Assembly (NCBI GenBank): GCA_021604805.1
Contig: BQJR01000002.1
Location: forward strand, 580,665-644,664
From: Planctomycetota bacterium
Lineage (GTDB): Bacteria > Planctomycetota > B15-G4
Direction of reading: 5' to 3'
DNA length: 64,000 nt
The notes below the pieces were generated by a model. That model worked only from the letters and a program-made list of their open reading frames with translations. It was not told the DNA's origin and did no database searches. A program made the position numbers and the translations under genes. Shown here one piece after another: positions 52,385-61,889 of the stretch (its first letter is position 1; each line of letters begins with the position of its first letter).

Positions 52385-54078
52385 AGCCCGCGCGCGAGTG
52401 AAGCGCGTGGCGTGGCCTTCGCGTGCGGCTCGCCGGGCGCAGGCATGCCGAGCGGTACGAGCAGTTCGTGACGCGGACAGTAGCGGTCGGCGTCGCCGGC
52501 CCAGAACTCTTCGGGCAAGCCGCGCAGCAACCAGTCGGCACCGGGCGCGCCGTGCAGGTGCACGCGCTTCTCTTGCCACGTGCGGCCGGCGCGTTCCGCG
52601 GGCGACAACTCGGGATGGAACAAGCAGGCGCGACCGGCGAGCGCCGCTGCAGCCGACGCCAGCAACACCGAACTCGTGTCCACGGGACGACCGGCGAAGT
52701 CGTCGCGCAGGCGCGTGGGCAAGCCCGCGAGCCACAGGACACCGTTCGCCAGCGCCGCCACTTCGCGCGGCGCCGCGGCCAGCAAACTCGGTCCGAGTGC
52801 AGGGCCGCGCAAACCTGGGCAGACGGGACTCGCCACGCCGCTACGCTCGAGCGACCAACCGAGATGCCGCCGACGACGCGTGCCGCCGCTGCCACCCACG
52901 GCGCCCACGCCGGGCAACCCGGCCCAACGCGCGAGCACATCGAGGCTCAGGCTCGAGGCCTGCAAACTCGCGTCGAGCAAGAGCAGCGGGCCGCGCGTGC
53001 TCGCGCTCGGCCAACGGTTGCGGTGCACGCCGAGCACTTGCCAGCGCGGTCGCACGCGTTGCAACACGCGCTCCCAATCGTCGAGGCCTTCGGAAGGGCC
53101 GTGCAGCACCACGTGCACCGCGTGCGCGCGCGGCGGGGCGCGCAACACGAGGCGGTTCACGCCGGGCACGGCGCCCGCCTCCACGCGCTCGAGCGGCAGG
53201 CCGCGGCGGCGCGCGGCGGCGTCGACAGCGCGGCGGCCGGCTTCGAATGCCCAAGGTTTCGCAGTCGACGAAGACGCCACCGAACGCGGCGTGCGTCGCC
53301 AGTGGTATCCGATCACGGGCAGGTGCCGCACACGACGCGCGCGCTCGAGGGCGCGCAGCAGCAGGTCGTGATCCTGACTGCCGTCGAAGCTGGAGCGCAG
53401 GCCACCGAGCTCGCGGAAGAAGCTGCGGCGCAGCGCCATCGGGTGCGTGACGTAGTTGAAGCCGAGCGCGAGCCACGCTGAGCAGCCGGGCTTGAAGCGC
53501 GGTTCGGTGCGCGCGCCCCAAGGCGTGAGTTGGTCTTCGTCGGTGTAGACGAGGTCGGTGCGGTCGTCGGCGAAGGCGGCGTCGAGATGCGCGAGCAAGT
53601 CGGTGCCGGGCAGGTCGTCGTGGTCGAGCAGCACGATCACGTCGCCACGCGCGCGCGCGGCGGCTTCGTTCGTGGCCTTGCTGATGCCGCCCGCGCTCGG
53701 ACGTCGCCAGGTGCGCACGCGCGCTTCGGTCGCCGCGAGTTGCGCCAGGCGCCGCGCCACGGCCGGGCGCCGGCTGCCGTCGTCGACCAGCAAAGCTTCC
53801 CAGCGCGTGTGAGTCTGGGCGCGCAGCTGCGTCACCAAGGCATCGAGGTGCTCGGGATCGGGATCGTGCACCGGAACCAGCACGGAGATCAGCGTGCGCT
53901 GTGCCGAGCGCAAGCCACGCGGCTCGCGGTTCAGCCAGGTTTCGTACGATCCCGGCGCGGGTGCACGACGGTCGCCCAAGCGCACCGACACGCGCGCCGC
54001 AGCGGCAGCGAAACCGTGCTTGGCGCCCAGTCGCCAGGCACGACCGAGCAGCTCACCGAAATGACGCGGATCCTCCAA
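52339..54078 (-). CDS. Family 2 glycosyltransferase
   Basis: 579 aa from a TTG at 54078, with GGAGGGG 8 nt upstream, chosen because the frame upstream has no protein character. GT2 (GT-A) domain ~75-330: LISVLVPVHDPD, LLVDDGS, SKATNEAAARARGDVIVLLDHDDL (DxD-like metal site), DLVYTDEDQ and SFDGSQDHDLLLRAL (catalytic acid). The remaining ~240 residues contain a less clear second region (PLLLLDASLQA, CLFHPELSPAER) and may be a degenerate second GT2 domain. Likely cytosolic, adding sugars to a lipid-linked or nucleotide-derived acceptor. It is divergent from a GT4 gene whose start is only 2 bp away, and overlaps the triple-SHWG gene at its 3' end. Confidence 0.75.
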   Translation of the reverse strand: MEDPRHFGELLGRAWRLGAKHGFAAAAARVSVRLGDRRAPAPGSYETWLNREPRGLRSAQRTLISVLVPVHDPDPEHLDALVTQLRAQTHTRWEALLVDDGSRRPAVARRLAQLAATEARVRTWRRPSAGGISKATNEAAARARGDVIVLLDHDDLPGTDLLAHLDAAFADDRTDLVYTDEDQLTPWGARTEPRFKPGCSAWLALGFNYVTHPMALRRSFFRELGGLRSSFDGSQDHDLLLRALERARRVRHLPVIGYHWRRTPRSVASSSTAKPWAFEAGRRAVDAAARRRGLPLERVEAGAVPGVNRLVLRAPPRAHAVHVVLHGPSEGLDDWERVLQRVRPRWQVLGVHRNRWPSASTRGPLLLLDASLQASSLSLDVLARWAGLPGVGAVGGSGGTRRRRHLGWSLERSGVASPVCPGLRGPALGPSLLAAAPREVAALANGVLWLAGLPTRLRDDFAGRPVDTSSVLLASAAAALAGRACLFHPELSPAERAGRTWQEKRVHLHGAPGADWLLRGLPEEFWAGDADRYCPRHELLVPLGMPAPGEPHAKATPRASLARGLQASALSASSSNSTV

Positions 54079-54080
54079 CT

Positions 54081-55259
54081 GTGAAGCCCCTCCGAGTGCT
54101 GCACGTCGTGCCCCACCTTGATCGGGTGGGCGGCTACGAACTGCAAGCGCTGCAACTCGCCACCAACCAAGCGCGCCGCGGTGCCATCGCGCCGATTCTA
54201 CTGACTCATGCGGTCGGCTCGCTGCCGTTGAGTGAGCGCGGGCCCTTCGGCGAGATCCAGCGGGTGGCGAAGGGACTGCGTCGGCATCACCCGGGTGCCG
54301 CTTGGCGTGAGCTTGCGGGGTCGATCGACATCGTTCACGCGCACGGCTTGCACAAGTTGTGCGGACAGATCGTGGAGGCGGCGGCGGCGCGAGGGATCCC
54401 GAGCGTGGTGAAGGTGCCCACGGCCGGGAACGTGACCGACTTCGCGGCGCCCGGCAGCGCGCTCGGCCCGCAAGACGGCGAAGAGGCGGCGCCGCGCGAC
54501 CTGCGCTGGCGGCTGATGGTCGCCACGGCTTGGCGCAAGCTGCGTCGCGCGAGCTGCTTCGTGGCGCCCACGTCGGAGATCGAACGCGAACTGAAGCGCG
54601 AGGGTCTGCGCGCCGAGCAGCTGCCGAACGGCGTCGACACGCAACGCTTCGTGCCGCCCACGCCTGCGCAACGCAGCGCCGCGCGGGCAGAGCTGGGCCT
54701 GGCCGACAACGCCTTCGTGGCCGTGAGCGTGGCGCGGCTCGCCACACGCAAGCGTCACAGCCTGCTGCTCGAAGCCTGGGCCACCGGGTTGACGCAACAC
54801 CCGCGCGCGCGGTTGTTGCTCGTGGGGAACGGGCCGTGTCGTTCTGCACTCGAAACGCGTGCCGCGCGCGACGATCTCGTCGGGCGCGTGCAGCTCCTGG
54901 GCGAGCGCACCGACGTGCGCCCCGCCTTGCACGCCGCCGACGTGTTCCTCAGCGCCGCCGAACGCGAAGGCCTGCCCAACGCGCTGCTCGAGGCCTGCGC
55001 CGCAGGACTTCCCGCCTTGGCCAGCGCACTCGCCGCGCACCAGGGGCCGGGACGCCTGCTCGTGCCGCGCAACGAACCCGAAGCGTGGAGCGAGGCACTG
55101 CGCGCCCTCGCCGACGAACCGGCGCGCCTGCGCGAATTGTCTCGACCCGCGCGCGACGGCGTGTTGCCGCTCGACATCGCACGCGTGGAACAACGCGTGG
55201 CGGAACTCTACGCGCGCCTGCTCAGTGAGCGCGGTGCGCGACCCACCACGGCGCCGTGA
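54081..55259 (+). CDS. Family 4 (GT-B) glycosyltransferase
   Basis: 392 aa from GTG 54081. N-terminal Rossmann domain: LRVLHVVPHLDRVGGYELQALQLA (GG loop), IDIVHAHGLHKLCG. C-terminal donor-binding domain: NGVDTQRF, VAVSVARLATRKRHSLLLEAW, LLVGNGP, VQLLGERTDVRPALHAADVFL and EGLPNALLEACAAGLPALA (the E...E motif for nucleotide sugar). Retaining sugar transfer in polysaccharide synthesis; donor and acceptor unknown. Cytosolic or membrane-associated. No ribosome binding site is visible before the GTG, and its start is 2 bp from that of the divergent GT2 gene. The 3' end overlaps the alpha/beta hydrolase gene by 38 bases. Confidence 0.85.
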   Translation: MKPLRVLHVVPHLDRVGGYELQALQLATNQARRGAIAPILLTHAVGSLPLSERGPFGEIQRVAKGLRRHHPGAAWRELAGSIDIVHAHGLHKLCGQIVEAAAARGIPSVVKVPTAGNVTDFAAPGSALGPQDGEEAAPRDLRWRLMVATAWRKLRRASCFVAPTSEIERELKREGLRAEQLPNGVDTQRFVPPTPAQRSAARAELGLADNAFVAVSVARLATRKRHSLLLEAWATGLTQHPRARLLLVGNGPCRSALETRAARDDLVGRVQLLGERTDVRPALHAADVFLSAAEREGLPNALLEACAAGLPALASALAAHQGPGRLLVPRNEPEAWSEALRALADEPARLRELSRPARDGVLPLDIARVEQRVAELYARLLSERGARPTTAP

Positions 55260-57024
55260 GTGCGGCGTGCCGATCGGGCGCGTCGGAGATCAGCACGCGC
55301 TCGATGGTCTGACCGACCGGCAGTTCCGACCACGGTTCACGAGCGTCGACGTCGTGCCAGGAGCCCTTGTCGAAGGCTTGCACCGCGCTCGAAACCGAAC
55401 TCGGATCCACGACGCGATCGGGTATCCCGCAGGCCTTGAGCACCACGCGTTGAGCGCGTCGCGCCAAGGCGGGTTCGGTGTGAGCGCGCGGTTCAGCCTC
55501 CGCGTGCAAGCGGCACGACGGCTCGCGCACGCGCTCCCAGAGCCGATTCAAAATGGCGCGAGGTGATCCCAGTCCGGTGAGCTGGCCCGCGGCATCGGAG
55601 CCCTGCACGAAGGGCGCTCTGAATCCGTGGCTCGGGTGGTCGAGCCCGCTCCAGAGCGCGCGGGCGTGCTGCAGACGCAGCTCCGTGAGTGCGCGGTTGA
55701 GCGTGTTGCGCGGCCCCCACAACTCGCTCGCGAGCTGCACGAAGAGGTCGCCAGGAAGCTCGCCGGAGGGATCGTGGAGGTCGAGCAGCGCCACCTGTTG
55801 CGCCGGCGTCTTGCCGCGCAGAAACCCCGGGAGACTGCTGGGCCACGCGTTGTCCAGCAACACGACGACCTGCGGATCGGTGCGCGCCAACGCAGCCGCG
55901 AGCAGCAGGTCGGGATGCGCGAGCAAGCGTTCGCCGCAGAGTCGTTCGAGGTGCGCGCGGTGTGTCGCGCCAGCGTGTGCGACGAAATGCTCGCGCAACT
56001 CGGGCGCCGCGCGGTCGAGCGCGCTCTCCACCCGCCAGCGCGCATTCGGCGCCGCCCCGTGATCCCGGAGCAAGGCCAACTCGCCGTCCGACACGACTCC
56101 CGACAACATCGACGCGACCGTGTGATGCGCGAAGTCGATCTCCTCGAAGAAGCCGAACATCCAGTTCGTCGACACCTCGCTCCAGGTGATGCTGCTGCCG
56201 GACACCGCGAAAGCCGCCTCACTCAGCGCGTCGGCCTCCTGCTCGGGCAGCAGTTCGTCGCCTCGCTCCAGGAACAGGTGCGTGGGCACGCCGCTCTTGC
56301 GCAGGACGTCGCGCAGATCGACCAGCGGTTCGGGGGCCAACAAGGGAGTGAGCAAAGCCGGGAGAGGCGCAGGCAGGTAGCCCTCGGCGAAGTGGTCCAC
56401 CACGGTCTCGCCGAGCACCGGCATGTGCAGCAACAGCGCTTGCGGCCGCGCGCCCTCGGCGAGCAGCACGCCGGCACCGAGCGCCCCCAACGACGTGCCG
56501 CGGATGAGCACGCGTGAGGCGTTGCCATCACTTCGACGCAGCGCCTCCTCCCACATCACGCGCATGTCGGCACGGAACTCGGCGGTGCTGCGCGAACCCT
56601 CCGAGCGCCCCACGCCGGTGTAGTCGATGGCGAGCGAGGCGAAGCCGGCCTCGGCGAGGCGCCGCACGCCTGTGCTGAGGCTCGACCAACCCACGCTGAA
56701 GCCGTCTTCGGATTGCAGCCCCCAGCCCGGATCGAGCACCGAGAGGCCCGAGCCCATGAGGTGCAGCACGAGCGGCGCGCCGGGGTCGGAGGGCACGAAG
56801 TAGCCGTGCAGCGTGCGCCCCCCCGAAGCCAGCTCGACCACCTCGGCCTCGGGAAGCAGCGTGGTGTCAGGCCGCTCGTGCATGGGACGCTCGGTCCACA
56901 TCACGAGCGGAGGATCGATCGGATGCAGGATCACGCCCAACGACCAGAGCGTGCTGAGTGAGATGAAGAAGGTCAGCACGGTGCGCTGCCAGGGGCGCGG
57001 CACTCGCAGCAAGAGGGACAAGTT
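55222..57024 (-). CDS. Membrane-anchored alpha/beta-hydrolase
   Basis: 600 aa, ATG 57024 giving a single N-terminal anchor (~9-35, PWQRTVLTFFISLSTLWSLGV). An alpha/beta-hydrolase domain occupies ~70-320: GSGLSVLD (oxyanion region), DYTGVGRSEGS, nucleophile Ser178 in RGTSLGALG, a candidate acid Asp in LERGDELLPEQ and candidate His in DFAHHTVAS. The remaining ~280 residues are helical and not assigned (LQHARALWSGLDHPSHGF). Likely acts outside the membrane as an esterase or peptidase; the substrate is unknown. Located downstream of the polysaccharide operon on the same strand, 68 bases away, and may belong to it. Confidence 0.7.
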   Translation of the reverse strand, partial: NLSLLLRVPRPWQRTVLTFFISLSTLWSLGVILHPIDPPLVMWTERPMHERPDTTLLPEAEVVELASGGRTLHGYFVPSDPGAPLVLHLMGSGLSVLDPGWGLQSEDGFSVGWSSLSTGVRRLAEAGFASLAIDYTGVGRSEGSRSTAEFRADMRVMWEEALRRSDGNASRVLIRGTSLGALGAGVLLAEGARPQALLLHMPVLGETVVDHFAEGYLPAPLPALLTPLLAPEPLVDLRDVLRKSGVPTHLFLERGDELLPEQEADALSEAAFAVSGSSITWSEVSTNWMFGFFEEIDFAHHTVASMLSGVVSDGELALLRDHGAAPNARWRVESALDRAAPELREHFVAHAGATHRAHLERLCGERLLAHPDLLLAAALARTDPQVVVLLDNAWPSSLPGFLRGKTPAQQVALLDLHDPSGELPGDLFVQLASELWGPRNTLNRALTELRLQHARALWSGLDHPSHGFRAPFVQGSDAAGQLTGLGSPRAILNRLWERVREPSCRLHAEAEPRAHTEPALARRAQRVVLKACGIPDRVVDPSSVSSAVQAFDKGSWHDVDAREPWSELPVGQTIERVLISDAPDRHAALTAPWWVAHRAH

Positions 57025-57091
57025 CATCAGCGCTCGTATCACAGCCTGCCCCCCTTCGCACCCGGATCCGCGGTGCCCCTCGAATCACTGT

Positions 57092-58429
57092 TCACAAAGC
57101 CATGCTGCCCTGCACGTGTCCCAAGCCGCACCAGAGTGACACGGCGAACAGCCAAGCGGTGAGCGCCCACAGCACACCGCGATCGCGAATCGCCAGCGCG
57201 CCCAAGGCGAGCGGCCACGTGGCCCAAAGATATCGGTTGAAGGATTGCGCGCCCACCCCCGTGACGCTGAGCATCAGCACCAAGCCGAGCGCCGCGACCA
57301 GCGTGAGGCGCTTGTCCACGCGCCAGGTGCGCGCGAGCAGCAGCAAGCCTAGCGGCAGCGAGGCGTAGATCAGCACCACGAACTCCGGGTCGATGCTGCC
57401 CATCAAGCTCGCGGGGCCGCCGAACAACTCGAAGCGCACGGACCACAACTTCTGCTGCACCTCGATGAAGTCGTGTTCGGCGAGACGCCACGCGAAGGCG
57501 CCCGCCGCAGCCAGCCCGCCCGAGAGCAGCGCGCCGGCTTCGAGCAGCGCACGGCTGCGTTGCTCGCCCGGGATGCGGACGACACGCACGAGTTCGATCA
57601 GCCCCCAGGCAGCGAAGAGCGGGGCGCCCATGTCACGCATCATCAGCGAGAGCGCACCGAGCCACGACGCCGCGAGCAGCCAACCGAGATGACGGCGCGG
57701 AAGCTCACCGCTCTCGGCGCGCAAGTAAGCGCACCAGGCGAGCATCGCGAACAACATCATCGCGCTTTCGCTGTAGGCCACCGTGCCGAAGGCGAGCAGG
57801 CCCGGCATGGCGCAGCCGAGCAACAACGCGAGGTCCACGTGCGAGACGCCCACGCGGCCGAGCCCACCGGCGCTCTGCGGTTCGCAACCGACACCGTCGT
57901 GCCTCAGCCCATCGTGTCCTGCAGCGTGGCGCGCCGGCCCGTCGCGCGAGGTCGCGTAGTGGCGCAGCAGCGCGAGCATGGCCAGCACCGCCAGCAAGCT
58001 GCACAGGTTCGCCGCCAACACGCCCGCCGCCTGCCGGTTCGACGTGAGCAGCAACATCGCGCGGATCAGCAGCGGGAAGCCCGGCGGGTGGCTGCGACTG
58101 AACTCGTCGTAGTAACCCTCGGTGGCCATGATCTGATACGACTCGCTGTCGAAGCCGCGACTCAGGTACCACACGAGATCGTTGGCGCGCTCGAAGCGCG
58201 GCTTGATGTACGGCGACTCCGACGGCCAAGCGCCCGCCGCCCACACGATCAACGCCACGAAGCAGGCTTTGAGCAACACCGCGCGCAGCAGTGCGCCGCC
58301 GGGTGAGGACACGCGCAGCGACGGCGATGATTCGTGCGCCGCGAGCGGAGGCGCATCCTGCGAAGGACCGTTCGGCGACGGCGGGTCGGCAGCGTTGTTC
58401 GGCGCGCTACCTGGGCTCGGCGGCACCAC
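57092..58429 (-). CDS. PIG-V-like GT-C mannosyltransferase family protein
   Basis: 445 aa from GTG 58429, an integral membrane protein with about nine helices. The first loop contains FDSESYQIMATEGYYDEFSRSHPPGFPLLIRAM, in which the acidic/aromatic residues and HPPGFPLL match the PIG-V/GT-C glycosyltransferase pattern (W-D...hY..IA..GY....PP). Donors are usually polyprenyl-phosphate sugars. A Pro/Ala-rich cytosolic N-terminus of ~55 residues precedes. It follows the tandem methyltransferase gene by 20 bases on the same strand, so it is the sixth or so gene of the polysaccharide operon. GTG 58426 is an alternative start. Confidence 0.65.
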   Translation of the reverse strand: MVPPSPGSAPNNAADPPSPNGPSQDAPPLAAHESSPSLRVSSPGGALLRAVLLKACFVALIVWAAGAWPSESPYIKPRFERANDLVWYLSRGFDSESYQIMATEGYYDEFSRSHPPGFPLLIRAMLLLTSNRQAAGVLAANLCSLLAVLAMLALLRHYATSRDGPARHAAGHDGLRHDGVGCEPQSAGGLGRVGVSHVDLALLLGCAMPGLLAFGTVAYSESAMMLFAMLAWCAYLRAESGELPRRHLGWLLAASWLGALSLMMRDMGAPLFAAWGLIELVRVVRIPGEQRSRALLEAGALLSGGLAAAGAFAWRLAEHDFIEVQQKLWSVRFELFGGPASLMGSIDPEFVVLIYASLPLGLLLLARTWRVDKRLTLVAALGLVLMLSVTGVGAQSFNRYLWATWPLALGALAIRDRGVLWALTAWLFAVSLWCGLGHVQGSMAL

Positions 58430-58449
58430 GGGCTGCCCGTCGTCGGGGC

Positions 58450-60141
58450 TCAGCCGTCTGTGTCCGGCGTGTCGTTCGGTTGCGACCACTTGGCGCGGTT
58501 CGCCGCCACGAACTGTTCGTGCCGCATGCGCTCGTTGGTCTCGGCGAGCATGGCGTTCATCGCGACCGCGCCGCCGAAGTTGTCTTGGTAGTTGCCGTAA
58601 GCCCAGGCCGACGGCGTGCGCAGCGGCGGCTCGGCCACGCGCTCGTGACGGCAGGCCGCGATCAGCGCCAACGTGCCGCGATCCGAGATCGACGTGCCCG
58701 CTTGCACCTTCAGGTTCGCGTCGGCCATGTCGGCTTCGCGACCGTCGAGCGGGAGCACGAGCGACGAGACCACGTCGATCTGTCCGAAGAGTTCGACCCA
58801 ACCGAAGTCGCCCAGCAACTCCACGAACTCTTCCGGCGTGGGCACGTGCACGTGGTACGGGTTGTCTTCGCCGGCCAGGTCGGTCCAGAACTCTTCGAAG
58901 GACTTGTTCGGCACGGAGATCAGCGCGAGGCCGTCGGGCGTGAGCAGCCGGCGGATCTCGGCGATCAACGCGGGTTGCTGCTCCACGTGCTCGAGCACTT
59001 CGAGTGCCACGATCAGGTCGAAGGACGCGTCGTCGAAGGGCAGCGGCGTGATGTTGAGGTCGTGTTCGAGGTAGGCATCCCAGCGGCCGCGCGGATCCGA
59101 GGCGCGCGCGAGCTCGAGCGCTTCGGGGCGCACTTCGATCCCGGTGACGTCGGCGGCGCCGGCGCGCAACAACTCACGCGTGCCCACGCCCGCGCCGCAA
59201 CCGATGTCGAGCACGCGCTTGCCCACGGCGAACTGACCCGCGAAGGCGTAGCGACTCTTGCTGTGCGCGAGCGTTTGCGGGCTGTCGTTCTCGACCGGGT
59301 ACTCGGTGTTGACCGACACGCGGTTGCGCAGCACGAAGCAGCCGCTGATCGGGCGCAGCGTCTCGCGGTCGAGCCCCTTCGATCCGGCGTCGAGGCGCGC
59401 GATGATGTCGTCGAGGTAGTCGTCGTCGGCGTGCATGTTGGCGTCGAACTCGAGCACTTCGAAGCCGGCTTTCTCGGCCTCGATCTGCATCGCGCCGGGG
59501 CGCCAACGGTTGCCGCACTCACCGTGCACTTCGGTGAAGAGCTGGTTGAAGGCCGCTTCGCTGAGCGTGAAGTACTCGAGCGGACGACTGAAGTCGCGGT
59601 GATCGCGGAAGTCGACCTGATGGATGCCGTGCCCGCCGGCGCGCGTGATGCGGCACAAGGTCTGCAGCGCGCGCGGCACGTTGCCCACGTGTTCGAAGAC
59701 GGCGTTCGAGACCACGATGTCGAAGGCGTCGTCGGGGACTTCTTCGAGGTCTTCCGTGCCCAGCGGCATGCCGTCGACGATCTCGGGGATCCACGCGCCG
59801 GCGTCGAGCAAACGGCGGATGGGATCCGGATCGAGCTGCGGACGATCGGCCGCCAAGCGGGCGGCGAGCGCCATGAGGAACGGACGGTGGTAGTCCTCGT
59901 CCCAGGGCGCGAGATAGCGATCGGCCACCGACACCTGCGCGCCGTGACAGGCGAGCAACACGGCCGTACCGAGCGCGTAACCCGGGCCGAGTTCGAGGAC
60001 TTTACGGCCGAGCAAGCGGGCTGCGCCGCCGGGGATCTTCGACACGTAGAAGTCGACGATCTGCAGCGCGTAGTCCACGTCGCGCGCGAGCGCTTCGGGG
60101 CTCGCGTCTTGCTTGCGGAAGTTGACGGGGGTGACAGTCAT
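58450..60141 (-). CDS. Protein with two tandem SAM-dependent methyltransferase domains
   Basis: 563 aa, cytosolic. Domain 1 (~20-290) has motif I VLELGPGYALGTAV at 48-61 and a catalytic region with AGGHGIHQVDFRDHRDF; domain 2 (~300-470) has VLDIGCGAGVGTREL and LIVALEVLEHVEQQPALIAEIRR with LISVPN. A C-terminal ~80-residue extension is acidic/aromatic. Both domains look intact. Because it is ATGA-coupled to a Wzt-type ABC ATPase, it probably caps or modifies the exported polysaccharide by methylation, like O-antigen chain-terminating methyltransferases (inference). The kinases usually found with these, such as WbdD, are absent. Confidence 0.8.
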   Translation of the reverse strand: MTVTPVNFRKQDASPEALARDVDYALQIVDFYVSKIPGGAARLLGRKVLELGPGYALGTAVLLACHGAQVSVADRYLAPWDEDYHRPFLMALAARLAADRPQLDPDPIRRLLDAGAWIPEIVDGMPLGTEDLEEVPDDAFDIVVSNAVFEHVGNVPRALQTLCRITRAGGHGIHQVDFRDHRDFSRPLEYFTLSEAAFNQLFTEVHGECGNRWRPGAMQIEAEKAGFEVLEFDANMHADDDYLDDIIARLDAGSKGLDRETLRPISGCFVLRNRVSVNTEYPVENDSPQTLAHSKSRYAFAGQFAVGKRVLDIGCGAGVGTRELLRAGAADVTGIEVRPEALELARASDPRGRWDAYLEHDLNITPLPFDDASFDLIVALEVLEHVEQQPALIAEIRRLLTPDGLALISVPNKSFEEFWTDLAGEDNPYHVHVPTPEEFVELLGDFGWVELFGQIDVVSSLVLPLDGREADMADANLKVQAGTSISDRGTLALIAACRHERVAEPPLRTPSAWAYGNYQDNFGGAVAMNAMLAETNERMRHEQFVAANRAKWSQPNDTPDTDG

Positions 60142-61889
60142 GAGCTGGTGCTGGATTCGCGAGGGGCCATCGTAGCGTCTGCTTCGGAAGTGGGCGATGT
60201 GGGCGGCGCCTCGGCGGCGGGCGCGTCGGACGCCAGGGTCGCTTCGGCGGGCTGAGCTGCGTTCTCGGCGGCACTCTCGGCGAGCGGCGCGACGGACGCG
60301 GCGCCGAGGAAACGCGGCGGCGTCCACACCGAGTGCGGCTCGTAATGCACGGTCTGCACGTGATCGCTGCGGATCACCTGGAAGGCCAGGCAGCGCGCTT
60401 CGCTGAGCAGCAGGTCGTCGTCGGAGTAGTGCTCGGGGCCGGGCGACACGCCGAACTTGAGCCAGTAGCGGCCGGCGCCGAGACGCAGCGCGGGGAAGAC
60501 CACGTCGACCGAGAGCAGGCCTTCGCGCAGGTCCATGGCGAGCCCGTTGGGGCGGCCGTGCGCGTCGAGCGAACACACGTTCGTGGTCGTGGCGACGTGC
60601 TCGTTGCGATCGTTCCAGATCATGAAGCCGAGGTGCACGTCGGCGAGACGCAGCGCGCTCTCGAGCACGAAGCGCACGCGGCAGGGACGCCCCACGGGGA
60701 TCTCACTCGTGGCGCGACCGTCGGCGCCGTAGAGCTTGGCTTCCTTGAGGCGCAGCAGCTTGCGCGCGCGCACGGCGGGTGCGCCCGCGAAGTCGATCGC
60801 TTCCACGCGGCCGTCGGCGTGCACGATCTCGCCCGCGCCGTTCTCGCGCGCGGTGCTCGGCGGACGCGTGCCGTTCGCGGGGTCGAGCGCGCGCGGCTGC
60901 AGCGGCTTGTCGTCGATGAAGGCGTCGGCGAGCTCCAGACCCACGGTGATCGGCGCGGCTTGGTCGCCGCACAAACCGCTGTCGGCGTCGCGGCGGAAGG
61001 CGGGAGCTGGCGTGTCCGCGCCGTCGGCAGAATCGGTGACGGCGCCTTCCGTGTCGGCCTCGCCCGCGCCGCTCGCGTCAGCGCTCAGCGGCGCGGTGTC
61101 GGCCACGCCTTCTTCCACGCGCGGCGCGTCCACCGGCACCGACTCGCCTTGCACGAAGTCACGGCCGAGGTCTTGCTCGTAGAGCTTGCACACGCTGAGC
61201 GGGTCGCCGTCGGCCACCACGCGGCCGTCGCGCAGGTAGATCACGCGGTGGCAGATGCGCTCGAGGAAGTACAGGTTGTGCGACACGACCAGCGCGGTGG
61301 TGCCGCCGCCGCAGAGTTCCACGATGTGGTTCGTGCACTTGCGCACGAAGGAGGCGTCGCCCGTGGCCAGCGCCTCGTCGATGATCATGATCTCGACGGG
61401 CATGCAGAAGGCCACCGCGTACATCAGGCGCATCTTCATGCCGCTGCTGTACGTGCGCAGCGGGCGGTCGATCACGTGACGCAGCTCGGCGAAGTCGATG
61501 ATCCAGTCGGTGCGCGCCTCGAGCTCCTTGCGGCTGTAGCCGAGGCACAGACCGCCCATCTCGATGTTCTCGCGGCCGGTGCATTCCTCGTGGAAGCCGG
61601 TGCCGAGTTCGAGGATCGCGCGCAAGCGGCCCTGGATGCGGAAGCGGCCGCTGTTGTGGTCCACGGTGCCCGCGAGGATCTTGAGCAAGGTGCTCTTGCC
61701 GGCGCCGTTCGCGCCCACGATGCCCACGCGTTCGCCGCGCCGCACGCGGAAGCTCACGTCGTGGAGGGCGTGGAACTCGGTGTGGCGCGGTCGGCCGGTG
61801 ACGACCTCTTTCAGCGCGTCCATCGGCGTGGCATAGACCGGGTAGGTCTTGCTCAGGCGATCGACCTTGATGGCGACGTCGCGTCTCAC
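60138..61889 (-). CDS. Polysaccharide ABC transporter ATP-binding protein with Wzt C-terminal domain
   Basis: 583 aa, cytosolic. NBD 1-~250: Walker A GANGAGKS at 59-66, YSSGM signature at 147-151, Walker B MIIDEALATGD at 168-178, H-loop His204. A ~130-residue Ala/Asp/Gly-rich linker (~255-380) follows, then a Wzt-type carbohydrate-binding domain (~385-545) with PCRVRFVLESALRLADVHLGF and a beta-sandwich pattern. In O8/O9-type systems this domain recognises the capped chain end before export. GTG 61889 overlaps the GT4 stop by 4 bases; the ATG of the methyltransferase overlaps its end by 4. The membrane partner (Wzm) is not in this window. Confidence 0.9.
   Translation of the reverse strand: MRRDVAIKVDRLSKTYPVYATPMDALKEVVTGRPRHTEFHALHDVSFRVRRGERVGIVGANGAGKSTLLKILAGTVDHNSGRFRIQGRLRAILELGTGFHEECTGRENIEMGGLCLGYSRKELEARTDWIIDFAELRHVIDRPLRTYSSGMKMRLMYAVAFCMPVEIMIIDEALATGDASFVRKCTNHIVELCGGGTTALVVSHNLYFLERICHRVIYLRDGRVVADGDPLSVCKLYEQDLGRDFVQGESVPVDAPRVEEGVADTAPLSADASGAGEADTEGAVTDSADGADTPAPAFRRDADSGLCGDQAAPITVGLELADAFIDDKPLQPRALDPANGTRPPSTARENGAGEIVHADGRVEAIDFAGAPAVRARKLLRLKEAKLYGADGRATSEIPVGRPCRVRFVLESALRLADVHLGFMIWNDRNEHVATTTNVCSLDAHGRPNGLAMDLREGLLSVDVVFPALRLGAGRYWLKFGVSPGPEHYSDDDLLLSEARCLAFQVIRSDHVQTVHYEPHSVWTPPRFLGAASVAPLAESAAENAAQPAEATLASDAPAAEAPPTSPTSEADATMAPRESSTSS

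Noticed and set aside
51572..52735. Arg-rich minus-strand frames opposite the triple-SHWG gene
   Set aside because: Lack of motifs, Shine-Dalgarno or GC3-type coding bias.
58291..60255. 654-codon plus-strand frame opposite the methyltransferase
   Set aside because: Val/Glu/Arg-rich shadow; both SAM motifs are on the minus strand.
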